NCBI GenBank assembly: GCA_012513235.1
Contig: JAAZCO010000291.1
Span: 1-35,627, forward strand
Direction of reading: 5' to 3'
Origin: Gammaproteobacteria bacterium
Lineage (GTDB): Bacteria; Pseudomonadota; Gammaproteobacteria; Pseudomonadales; Pseudomonadaceae
DNA: 35,627 nucleotides
Both the position numbers and the translations under genes were made by a program. The notes beneath the pieces were generated by a model. It made no database searches, was not told the DNA's origin, and saw only the letters and a program-made list of their open reading frames with translations. Below, piece after piece: positions 18,001 to 26,272 of this stretch (the first letter of the stretch is position 1; every line of letters begins with the position of its first letter).

Positions 18001-20542
18001 AACGACCATTGAGAAACAGTTCGATATCACTGCGCGCCCCTTTAATAGCAGCCCTAATGCGGTATCTGCGGTTTTTCTCCCTAGTTTGACTACCGAACTC
18101 ACGCGGCTCGGTGTAATTATCATTCTGAATAGGCGTACAAAGAAGTGCAGGCAACTCTTGAGGCAGCGTTGGTAACTCAAAACCTAGGACTTCAAAAGCT
18201 CGCTGTAAATGCTCGTTATAGTGCTCAGCATCCTGCTGCCAGCAGCGAGCCGAATAATCACTGTAGGTTGCGACACCTCGTTCGGCATGCCCCATCCAGC
18301 CCTCAATGACCTCCGGATGTACACCGTCCTTAAGCAGCTGCTGAGAGTAGCGGTGTCGGAATAGGTTAGCTGGTAGTCCCCAGTCAAATAGACTGCAGCT
18401 TAGCTTTTCTGCATCGGTCATGGAGTGCCATTGCAATCCGCTATCCAGCAAGAAAAACAAAGGCATGCCAGCATCTGGAGCACCTTGTGTCAGCAGCCGG
18501 ATCTTTGTAGCTAACTCTGGGCGATGCGGTTCAATCAAGTCAGCCAATTTGGCAAGATGCATCATATAGAGCTGCACTATTTCAAGCGCTAGTTTTGGCA
18601 GTGGTACTAGGCGACCACTGTGCAGTCCATCATCACTTTTATCGTTGATAAAAACACAGCTATGTTTGAAAGAGAAATAGCTCAGCGACTCAAAAGGATC
18701 ACGCAGCGGACGTGACCCGGTTGCTGCATAGAGTGCTGTCACTACGTATTGAGCAAGCGCATTATGGTATGTAATCAGCCCGTACTGTGCAGCTTGTCTT
18801 AGCTCACTTGTGCAGCGTGCAACCTCATCAATCAACACGCTGTCCAGTGGTGCCAGCAAACTGCCCATGGCATTAATACTGTCGTCCGCCCCAAAGTCTT
18901 CTACTGACAGTTGCATTCCTTGCTCAATCGCCTTCACATCCCAAGTAGCATAACTGCAGGCACCCGGCAATGCGCTGTCAGGATGTGAAGTGAACAGGCG
19001 AGAGAATAAGTATTCGCCAGTGGCATCAAACAAGTTTTGGCTTTGGTAGGTGGAGAGCTTAGAGCTGGTAATGCGTGGGAAAAAGATACGCGCTTGTTCG
19101 CCAAACCATACGTCCAGTTTTGATGTGCTGACTGTCCGCCAAATGTGCCCAAGTGATTCTGGCGTACCCTCGTCAGTTGATACCGCATCCTGCAAGGCTT
19201 TCTGAATCTTGTTAGGTATAGAGATCTTAAGCTCATCTAAAAATGGAGCTGCGAGCAATTTAGCTTGTGTATCATTCGGTCGCCAGTGGCTGGTTCTTCT
19301 CGGAGCGGCACGTTTGATCTGCTTAAGGTCAGTTGAAAAACTCCACTCCTCTGTGACCTCAGCATCGACAAGAAAACGCTCAACCATAAATAAGGAACGA
19401 CCAAACTGCATGGCAAGCCAGACACAGGCCGCTCCAACCTTGGTCTGCATATCAGTAGAACTCAAAGCGTTATTGAGCCAACCCTGCAGCGCATCAGTTT
19501 CTGCAGGCAAAATCTTATCCCATGACCACGGTAGGTAGTGAGACATCTCCATGGTCTGTATGTAAACGCTGCCGGAGCTCAGTGTCTGTTCTGCTGGACT
19601 GTCTGTTGGGTCAATTTCTGCAATGTATGAAAATGTTGGCTCGTCTATATCCTCAAAGGCCACAGGTAATGAAACTGGGATTTCATCGGGCAAGTGTCCG
19701 ACTGGTTGTATCTTTTGAGGGGAGAGAGTTCTATATCTGACTACAGCTGGAACTTTGATGTAGACGATATTATTTTCTATTGGATTAATTTCGCCATAAG
19801 CGATTGCCATGATCGCATTTAGAAATGCTCGATACCCTCGCTCAGCGAAGCGATCATCGTCTTTCAGCGCGTCAGCTGCGTTTGCCAGTGCAGTCGTATA
19901 TCGCTCAAATGTTTGACTGTCACCTAGCTGTCTTCGAGCGCGATGCACCAGTTGGTCAATCAGACCCCATTCACGAGCGTCGGCGTCAAGAATGAGAAAT
20001 CTGGCTGCAGCACTTACAGATCGGTCTGCAGGAATCCCATGCTCAATGAGTCGGGTTGCTGCCTGTACCAGTATCCAGATACGTAAACGCTGGCGTTCTA
20101 GGTATGTTTGTTGATCAGTAAGGTCTGAAAGAGGGTGGGTTAGTAGCGTGAGCAGGAAGGTTTTATTCTGAAAGTCTTTAAACTGACGACGGTTATTTGC
20201 CGCACCGCCTGCGTGAGGAATGTAACTATACTGCTGATCTATTTCGGGCGATGCTTTAACAGCTGCAGCAAACTCTGCCAGCACCTTAACGACTGGATTG
20301 GCTGGCCATTGCTGGGTAATAAACAACGAGTCTGAATGACTGAGCTCGTGAACCAGGTTGCCAATACCGAATAGGTAAGGGTTAAGACCTAATATATGAT
20401 AACCAGTCTCAAGCGGCAGCTGCTGGCCACTCTCTATGGCCCATTCGCAGATTCTCTCAAACCGCCGTCCTAGCCTTACGGTCATTTTCTCGACAGCATC
20501 AGATTTGTTCTCGTGCCAATTCTGTGTGGCGTTAATGGTCAT
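14984..20542 (-). CDS. Giant (1852 aa) integrase-like protein with two tyrosine-recombinase catalytic regions; C-terminus probably altered by the IS481 junction
   Basis: Region 1 (about 18249-18730): TGSRPLRDPFESL, RLVPLP, NLFRHRYSQQLL, WMGHAERGVATYSDYS. Region 2 (about 15915-16510): FGLRAQEAIGLLRRDW (Arg I), LKSASSRRAIPL (Lys), LHHCRHSF (HxxR), RLMGHKFPSTGLKNYFHL (GH...Y). Confidence 0.85.
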   Translation of the reverse strand: MTINATQNWHENKSDAVEKMTVRLGRRFERICEWAIESGQQLPLETGYHILGLNPYLFGIGNLVHELSHSDSLFITQQWPANPVVKVLAEFAAAVKASPEIDQQYSYIPHAGGAANNRRQFKDFQNKTFLLTLLTHPLSDLTDQQTYLERQRLRIWILVQAATRLIEHGIPADRSVSAAARFLILDADAREWGLIDQLVHRARRQLGDSQTFERYTTALANAADALKDDDRFAERGYRAFLNAIMAIAYGEINPIENNIVYIKVPAVVRYRTLSPQKIQPVGHLPDEIPVSLPVAFEDIDEPTFSYIAEIDPTDSPAEQTLSSGSVYIQTMEMSHYLPWSWDKILPAETDALQGWLNNALSSTDMQTKVGAACVWLAMQFGRSLFMVERFLVDAEVTEEWSFSTDLKQIKRAAPRRTSHWRPNDTQAKLLAAPFLDELKISIPNKIQKALQDAVSTDEGTPESLGHIWRTVSTSKLDVWFGEQARIFFPRITSSKLSTYQSQNLFDATGEYLFSRLFTSHPDSALPGACSYATWDVKAIEQGMQLSVEDFGADDSINAMGSLLAPLDSVLIDEVARCTSELRQAAQYGLITYHNALAQYVVTALYAATGSRPLRDPFESLSYFSFKHSCVFINDKSDDGLHSGRLVPLPKLALEIVQLYMMHLAKLADLIEPHRPELATKIRLLTQGAPDAGMPLFFLLDSGLQWHSMTDAEKLSCSLFDWGLPANLFRHRYSQQLLKDGVHPEVIEGWMGHAERGVATYSDYSARCWQQDAEHYNEHLQRAFEVLGFELPTLPQELPALLCTPIQNDNYTEPREFGSQTREKNRRYRIRAAIKGARSDIELFLNGRSTDELSDEQLYTLGSRMLLRENRLPHPQAALRYRLFLKKLQQAHSDKETTGIVNRGANQSDDKNTGLVRQALLRQRLVQQSEERSLVTADVAQAMEQYQQLKKWADSTSKQAFAGKIKKARALCVGALLVSIEKRISYQRMLQDLAEGQNFRVVQNKSRLYLEYSESLENDDYSAAIQRHRISYKAASLLAYGQHFRKAVETPEPAELAELKPLIALYQHHNQSQQSPTLQDLLSWICRVISLANLVQLPGIVAAALSERLPPTSESVRDHMRLLHGKVLDLPTQDLVVELPDNQLARTRGQENDKIALQEHAKELTRKVMAELQGYIPSKARDHAKNIRLICSDFQGQISPAILMLGYWMADLTSTGKAGWRKNLQPYARNSLTTYWSSLAPAFRGLLYETDLVALESDELTELCSQMLDYKQITSTHADFFGKRLQDFFRWAAQFGVASPEWTELAIDSDQRTVSSGLISEQEYQSCLQALLTDAGLEQDEQLILGFVLLAAYRFGLRAQEAIGLLRRDWCQAANYTWVLVQNSQYRTLKSASSRRAIPLLFRLSDTEQDIIDRTLARYQSIAGTATNRPILCEPSSDGNQPVLTNIAPRISETLIQLLRNVTGNPELVLHHCRHSFYNRVAPALLNVETPLAKKLIDPTEHDRIRRIVLGPINGVSRRSAMALTRLMGHKFPSTGLKNYFHLATQWADELTPVSQQRAHSIAEAVQLTELPVKKVNAVGNINENLQYAPPTLGKTLQCLRLVSLGMGYNRAGELMRLEPKYVALLQTVFEITNARMRFSASSDKRVKLSGELCPNALLESIPDQAWQRLLHCANENTGSADLELEDDELRHLQELPYLISQNRQVLMEQPGHIKVIQHTLELFQIPESAYRVVVKDGSITAMQRLQHQSFSPQYETEAKTKLDGFTVHLAERGSQYQIRDYGGLVLSRLADGTVRNGLELAVAILATSLVVFYKANCRVPDDQMSFRSYPLLVARELIQKVFPEHAYEHQAT

Positions 20543-20617
20543 AGAGTGTTCTCAACGGTCGCTGGGCAAGTTGCTCAAAACGTCCTTATTCTACCCATAG
20601 ACAGCACTTTATGACAA

Positions 20618-20642
20618 TTAGCGACTTTTAATATGTCGCTAA
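20618..20642. repeat. Inverted repeat TTAGCGAC-n9-GTCGCTAA next to the tRNA-derived att core
   Basis: 8-bp perfect arms, weak extension ATGA/TCAT; between the integrase start and the tRNA fragment. Confidence 0.7.
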
Positions 20643-20651
20643 ATCATCCGT

Positions 20652-20696
<45 letters not shown>

Positions 20697-20702
20697 GATT
20701 AA

Positions 20703-20739
20703 AAAGCCTTAACTTTCAATGAGTTAGGGCTTTTTTTAT
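20703..20739 (+). terminator. Rho-independent terminator downstream of the tRNA-fMet fragment
   Basis: AGCCTTAACT-TTCAATG-AGTTAGGGCT followed by a T7 run. Confidence 0.8.
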
Positions 20740-20907
20740 GTCTGTCACTCCTGCTTTAAAATCGTCTAAAAAGGCTCTGTGACACTTCTGTGCCTTGGGC
20801 GTGCCATTTTTTCAAAATCATAATCTCCCGCTCTAGCAGACTTTGACCCTAAGTCTTTCCACGACACATAGATTTTTCAGCGCATTTTAACGCTATATCA
20901 GCCTGAC

Positions 20908-21015
20908 ATGACTGCTTACTCATTCACAGCATCTAGTGATGCTCCCGCTGAAAAACTCAATCTCAAGCCTGTCAATACTGCGATCAAAGTCAAACTGAAG
21001 AAAAGCATCCGGTGA
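20908..21015 (+). pseudogene. 35-aa ORF, possible remnant of a DUF1778 (TacA-like) antitoxin
   Basis: MTAYSFTASSDAPAEKLNLKPVNTAIKVKLKKSIR*; AEKLNL...AIK.KL is reminiscent of the start of DUF1778 proteins. Confidence 0.25.
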
Positions 21016-21391
21016 ACTAGAGGCCATTGATCAATTTTATTTGACCATTACAGATTAATATACCCCTACCTTGACTCCATAAATTAATATTCTCATGATC
21101 AGACTTATAAATAGATAACAAGCTATTTCATCAAAAACAACACAAACACTTACAGCATTATTAATAAATAAATTTAACTTGATAGCATCTTCTTTTAATA
21201 GTAAAAATAACTTATGGTTATATTACGATAAAAACAAAATCATATAACTTTGTATTAATCCACCTCTCTACACAACCAGCGATGCAGAACTTTAAGTTAG
21301 ATCACACAGCGCTGTCAGTTAGAAACTGATACTGCCCTCTTCCAGCGTCACAATCACGCCGGAATTCAATAGTTAATTCGAGACCCTAACA

Positions 21392-21805
21392 ATGAAAAAA
21401 GAAAACTTAGCAATTGATCCAGACGGCTTATACAAGATCTCAGGCTTTCATCAGGTGATGGTCAGCACAGCTAGCAAAACTATTTATATCGCAGGCCAAG
21501 CGCCCTATGACGAAAGCATGGAACTGGTCGGTGCCGGCGACTATCAACTGCAAACCACTAAAGCCCTGCAAAATATCGCCACTGCTTTAGCGGCAGCCGG
21601 CGCGCAACCTAAAGACGTAGTCAACAGCGTTTTGTACGTCAAGGCTCTGGATACACCCGGTGCAGCAAAAGCCATTATGGAAGCCATGGCGACAGCATTA
21701 GATGGCCAACCCTTCCCCGCTCATGCCTTTAGCATCATTGGCGTGGCTGCATTAGCTGACCCGCGCGTCCTGATTGAAATCACTGCTGTTGCTACGCTGG
21801 ACTAA
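21392..21805 (+). CDS. RidA/YjgF/Rid-family protein
   Basis: IYIAGQAPYDESMELVGAGDYQLQTTKALQNIATALAAAGAQPKDVVNSVLYV... Rid-family pattern. Confidence 0.88.
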   Translation: MKKENLAIDPDGLYKISGFHQVMVSTASKTIYIAGQAPYDESMELVGAGDYQLQTTKALQNIATALAAAGAQPKDVVNSVLYVKALDTPGAAKAIMEAMATALDGQPFPAHAFSIIGVAALADPRVLIEITAVATLD

Positions 21806-21883
21806 TCGACCCCTCGCACCTGTGCACTGCGCAGATGCTTGCTGGTTCTATCCTTTATCCAATCAACAACAGGAGCACTGCAA

Positions 21884-22279
21884 GTGAACTCAAGTAAAGC
21901 TCTGATCACGCAATATTTTGATTCAATCACGGGAAAAAGCACCACACCTATTACTGATTACTTTTCTGATGATATTCGCTGGAATCTACCGCCCGCTCAC
22001 CCCTTCGGCGGACCTTTTACCGGCATTCCGGCCGTACTGGAGATGATGGGCAAAGGTGCACATTTTTTCCCTTATGAAACCATTGCGATCGAACTGCACA
22101 GTTTAATCGCTGAAGATGAAAACGTGGTCGCGCACTTTCGCTTAACTGCACAAACCCATGACGGCAGAGACTATGCCAATGAATATCTCTTTCGCTTTAA
22201 ATGCCGCGAGCAAAAAATCGTCGAAGTATGGGAGTTTCTAGATACGTATTATCAACAACAGATGGGTATGTTTAACTAA
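21884..22279 (+). CDS. SnoaL/NTF2-like (ketosteroid isomerase-like fold) protein; GTG start preferred over the ATG at 21839
   Basis: NTF2-like sequence ITQYFDSITGKSTTPITDYFSDDIRWNLPP...FRFKCREQKIVEVWEFLDT; AGGAG at 21871 fits GTG at 21884. Confidence 0.75.
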   Translation: MNSSKALITQYFDSITGKSTTPITDYFSDDIRWNLPPAHPFGGPFTGIPAVLEMMGKGAHFFPYETIAIELHSLIAEDENVVAHFRLTAQTHDGRDYANEYLFRFKCREQKIVEVWEFLDTYYQQQMGMFN

Positions 22280-22439
22280 ACATAATATATCAACACAAGC
22301 CCTTCAATATAGCGAGGGGCTGATTCAACACAAGGCTTAGATTATATTTATTTAATGATTTAAATAAACAAAGAACCAACATCAGACAGATGCCGATATA
22401 AAAAACAACACATGTAATTTTAACATCTAAACAATTGAA

Positions 22440-22474
22440 TAACCGAAGCAGGAGTTCAACTCCCACTTCGGTTA
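22440..22474 (-). terminator. Compact hairpin 3' of the Rieske gene (TAACCGAAG-CA-GGAGTT-C-AACTCC-CA-CTTCGGTTA)
   Basis: 9-bp plus 6-bp nested stems directly after the stop codon; no strong T tract. Confidence 0.6.
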
Positions 22475-22478
22475 CAGA

Positions 22479-23525
22479 TTAAGCGTCTTTCTTGTGCAAC
22501 GTTACAATTTCTTGGCGCTCTTTAAGCTTTGCTGGAATATCAGCTTCATCCATAAAGAACTGTGAGTACCACTCGCGCAACTGATAGATAGGACCATCGC
22601 CTTCAGCCAATACTGGATTATCAACACGCGCTTTGTGCTTCCAGATATCAACGTCTTGGTAGAACGCTAGACGGTTAGCATGAACATACTCTTTGGCTAA
22701 CTCGTTGTTTTGCTCGTCGGTCATATTTGGGTTTTTCTTGACCAAAACACCAAAGCGCAGTTCAAAACTGTTTTCTGAGGTGGGTACATGACTATTGAGC
22801 AAAATCGTTTCAACGGTGCCACCTTCGTACTCTGCACTCATAAATGTGAAGTGCGTTGCTGGACCGTAATAGGCTGACTTAGCCACTAAGTTGCCACCAA
22901 GACGGCCTGAGTCACCGTGGAACTCTTGAGTACCGATATGGCCTTCAAAGGTGTTGGCAAAGTATGTGCATGGCGCACCATGGACTGGACCAAAGTGAAT
23001 TACATCAGACAAGTTATCAACCAGTTCACGTGGATTGGTTTCAATAAACATCAGATCCACATGCCAGCTGTCATTCCACTCATCGCTGTCACTTTCAGGG
23101 AAGTATGGAATTTCCACACCTTCAGCCGGTGGATTGCCTTCAGGGTTGTGCCAAATAAACAGCAGCTTATTAACTTCTTTGGTTAACCAGCTCTTAGTTT
23201 TTGCTTTGGGTGGAATACGGTCGCAATATGGAATTTTTGCGCAGCGGCCACTGGCTTCAAACTCCCAGTGGTGGAATGGGCAGACAATACGTCCATCAAC
23301 AACTTCACCCTGTGACAGGTCTGCACCCATATGCGGACAGTAGGCGTCTAAAACACTGATACCACCTTCATCATTAGCAAACGCAACCAAGCGTGTACCG
23401 AAGATGTTCAGCGTATGCGGTTTACCATCATGGTAATCCTTAGCTTCGCCCAGGCAATGCCAACCTCTAGCGTAACGGTACTCTGCAGGAGCGCCAGAGG
23501 GTTGGATATCTATCTTTTTTGTCAT
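22479..23525 (-). CDS. Rieske non-heme iron oxygenase, KshA-like (3-ketosteroid 9-alpha-hydroxylase oxygenase)
   Basis: Rieske motif CPHMGADLSQGEVVDGRIVCPFHHW; YARGWHCLG, VDNLSDVIHFGPVHG, FEGHIGTQ, YQDVDIWKHKARVDNPVLAEGDGPIYQLREWYSQF typical of KshA. Confidence 0.85.
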   Translation of the reverse strand: MTKKIDIQPSGAPAEYRYARGWHCLGEAKDYHDGKPHTLNIFGTRLVAFANDEGGISVLDAYCPHMGADLSQGEVVDGRIVCPFHHWEFEASGRCAKIPYCDRIPPKAKTKSWLTKEVNKLLFIWHNPEGNPPAEGVEIPYFPESDSDEWNDSWHVDLMFIETNPRELVDNLSDVIHFGPVHGAPCTYFANTFEGHIGTQEFHGDSGRLGGNLVAKSAYYGPATHFTFMSAEYEGGTVETILLNSHVPTSENSFELRFGVLVKKNPNMTDEQNNELAKEYVHANRLAFYQDVDIWKHKARVDNPVLAEGDGPIYQLREWYSQFFMDEADIPAKLKERQEIVTLHKKDA

Positions 23526-23645
23526 GTCCTGATCCTCATCATTTCAAATTTAGTCTGTATTTTGGCTAATTCAGTTACTTCACAGCATCACTATTGCCTA
23601 GATAAAGGGCATTCTCATCATTCAACTGGACTAGATTGAGATGAG

Positions 23646-24488
23646 CTACGACTTTTTACGCCAGTTCTCGACCAAATATTGATCCAGGGCAAGTTTTTGC
23701 GCATCGACTGTTCTTTTTATATAACGACCGCCATGGTCTGAATGAGCCAGCCATAAAATCGCGGCGGCCGGTACATCAGCCGGTGCTGCCACGCCACCTA
23801 AAGCAGCGATACCTTGATCGCCAATGGTCGCTTTGAGTGCTTCAGTGGCCACCACTCCTGGGTTGACTGTATAAGCACGTATCCCTTTAGGACCCAACTC
23901 AACGTTGAGCACACCTGAAAGTCGTGACACTGCTGCCTTACCGGCACCATAGGCATAACCCCAGCCACCCTTATCAGCAGGAACAGGTGGATTATGCTCA
24001 CCAGCACCGGAGCTGACGTTCACAATTACGCCCGAACCTTGAGCCACCATTAAACGTGCAATGCCTTGGGTTAAAGTCACTGGACCTTGCACATAACCGC
24101 GGTACACACGATCCAGTGTTTCAGTGGTTAAATCTAAAAAAGCGTTGTTTAAATCCGAGCCTTGATAAATTGCATTATTAACCAGCACATCAATATGCCC
24201 GCATTCGCGCGTGACTTGCTCAACAGCCTGCGTCGCGGAGTGCTCATCGAGCAAATCCAACGGCACCAGCCAGACTTTGCGACCTAAGGCCTCAATAGCC
24301 GCAGCTGTCGCTTTCAGACTGCCAGTGAGTGGCGTGCCGTCTGGGGCAATCACTTCATGCTCATGGCGTGAGCCATCGTCAATTGAACGCGCACTGATCG
24401 CTACATCGTAGCCTTCGCGCGCAAAAGCTAATGCTGTTGCGCGTCCAATGCCGCGGCTTGCGCCGGTCACAAATGCAATTTTAGTCAC
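23646..24488 (-). CDS. SDR-family oxidoreductase
   Basis: TGASRGIG cofactor motif, NNAIY, catalytic Y-x3-K (YGAGK). Confidence 0.9.
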   Translation of the reverse strand: MTKIAFVTGASRGIGRATALAFAREGYDVAISARSIDDGSRHEHEVIAPDGTPLTGSLKATAAAIEALGRKVWLVPLDLLDEHSATQAVEQVTRECGHIDVLVNNAIYQGSDLNNAFLDLTTETLDRVYRGYVQGPVTLTQGIARLMVAQGSGVIVNVSSGAGEHNPPVPADKGGWGYAYGAGKAAVSRLSGVLNVELGPKGIRAYTVNPGVVATEALKATIGDQGIAALGGVAAPADVPAAAILWLAHSDHGGRYIKRTVDAQKLALDQYLVENWRKKS

Positions 24489-24520
24489 ATAACATTCCTT
24501 CTGAAAAAGCGAGAACTTAA

Positions 24521-25576
24521 TTAAGCAGGATAGTCGGTATAACCAACAGGTCCGGCAGAATACAAAGTGTCGCGATTAAACTCTGCCAGAGGGCTACCTT
24601 GAGCCAAACGTTCAACTAAATTGGGGTTGGCAATATAATGACGGGCAAAAGACACCGCATCAGCCGCGCCGCTATCAACAGCCTCAATCGCCGTATCACG
24701 CTCAAAGCCATCGTTGATAATTAAGCCGCCTTTAAACTGCGCACGCGCCACTGCAAACGCATCAATTTTGCGCGTATGTGCACGCATAATATGTAAATAC
24801 GCCAAATTCAGCGTGGCGATACCATCTAACAAAGCCTGCAAAGTTTCAGCTGGCTGACTGTCGCTGATATCATTGAATTTATTAGCTGGGCAAAAACGAA
24901 AACCAACTCGGCCTGAACCAATAGCCTCAGACATTGCTTTGAGTACTAATAATGGAAAACGCACTCGATTTTCGACTGAACCACCAAACTCGTCGGTGCG
25001 CTGGTTGGCATTTTCTGACATAAACTGCATCGGTAAGTAACCGCTGGTACCGTGCAATTCAACACCATCAAAGCCCGCTTCACGCGCATTGAGTGCAGCC
25101 TTGCGGTAGTCCTCAATCACTTCGTAGACTTCAGCATTGCTTAACTCATGCGGCATATCGGTGGCAGCCATACCGACAGCATCAGTAAACAACTCCACTT
25201 CAGCTTTAAGTGCCGAAGGTGCGACAGTCTTAGAACCAGCAGGCTTGTTGTGCACAGTCGCCACACGACCACAGTGCATCAGTTGCAACACTATAGTGCC
25301 GCCCTGCGCATGCACCGCATCGGTCACTTGGCGCCACGCGGCAATTTGCTCAGCATTATAAATGCCTGGCGTGCGGCAATAGCCCATCCCATCTGCTGAA
25401 GGCGATGTGCCCTCAGCCACAATCAGCCCCGCATTAGCACGCTGCGCATAGTATTCAATCATTTCAGCCGTTGGTACGGCTTGGTCGGTTGAGCGGCTAC
25501 GGGTCATCGGCGCCATTACCACCCGATTTTTTAAAGCGAGATCACCAAACTGAATGGGCTCAAATAACGTACTCAT
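24521..25576 (-). CDS. Old yellow enzyme-family ene-reductase
   Basis: MAPMTRSR, LQLMHCGRVA, GFDGVELHGTSGYLPMQFMSENANQRTDEFGGSVENRVRFPL. Confidence 0.9.
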   Translation of the reverse strand: MSTLFEPIQFGDLALKNRVVMAPMTRSRSTDQAVPTAEMIEYYAQRANAGLIVAEGTSPSADGMGYCRTPGIYNAEQIAAWRQVTDAVHAQGGTIVLQLMHCGRVATVHNKPAGSKTVAPSALKAEVELFTDAVGMAATDMPHELSNAEVYEVIEDYRKAALNAREAGFDGVELHGTSGYLPMQFMSENANQRTDEFGGSVENRVRFPLLVLKAMSEAIGSGRVGFRFCPANKFNDISDSQPAETLQALLDGIATLNLAYLHIMRAHTRKIDAFAVARAQFKGGLIINDGFERDTAIEAVDSGAADAVSFARHYIANPNLVERLAQGSPLAEFNRDTLYSAGPVGYTDYPA

Positions 25577-25585
25577 AGCAACTCC

Positions 25586-26215
25586 TTAACGAACTCGAAT
25601 TCTGGGCGTCGGTGCACCGCGGCGCATACCTTGAAGAAAGCCGTCCAACGGTTGCGGCTCGGCCACTTCAGGTAGCGCATCGTGCTCTGGCGTGTTGTTC
25701 CAGAACTCTTTAAACGACGGGAATAAATCATGGAAAGTGCCGTGATACGGCTCACGTCCTGGCCAGCGCATCTTCATATCACCAATGGGTGGTTTATTCA
25801 GATCAGTGGCATACCAGTAACATGGTAAGCGTCGACGGAAATACCACTGGCCGTCGACCCGCTCATAATCATCCCAATACAGCATTTGCATGATCACCCA
25901 CTCAGCGCCGGTCTCATGCTCATTTTTTGAATACACCACACCAATGGCATGGTCAGCATCGGTAAACTCGATAATATGCTGACCAATATGGTGTGATGTA
26001 CCGGTAAACTGATGACGCAAAGTGTCATCCACCCAAGCTTTAAGCTCAGCTCGACCTGTTTTGCCTTTGCCGACACGGATATCGGGAGCAAACAAGCCAA
26101 CATGCGCATCCAAGTCACGCATATCCAAAGACAGCGAGTACTTGCCCGCCAATTGGCGAATCGCTTCGGTAGACTCCAAGCGGTCAATGCGCGCCAGCAG
26201 TTCATCTTGCTTCAT
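25586..26215 (-). CDS. SnoaL-like protein (scytalone dehydratase/BaiE/Hsh2-type candidate)
   Basis: LESTEAIRQLAGKYSLSLDMRDLDAHVGLFAPDIRVG...SHHIGQHIIEF...WYFRRRLPCYWYATD. Confidence 0.75.
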   Translation of the reverse strand: MKQDELLARIDRLESTEAIRQLAGKYSLSLDMRDLDAHVGLFAPDIRVGKGKTGRAELKAWVDDTLRHQFTGTSHHIGQHIIEFTDADHAIGVVYSKNEHETGAEWVIMQMLYWDDYERVDGQWYFRRRLPCYWYATDLNKPPIGDMKMRWPGREPYHGTFHDLFPSFKEFWNNTPEHDALPEVAEPQPLDGFLQGMRRGAPTPRIRVR

Positions 26216-26272
26216 GATTTACAATCTCTATTGCTGAATAAAAATGCTACTCAACTTGCTCACCCGCCTCGA

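Noticed and set aside
20750-20830. Start of a second integrase after the tRNA fragment (MSVTPALKSSKKAL*)
   Set aside because: Stops after 14 codons and has no recognisable integrase motif; too short to support.
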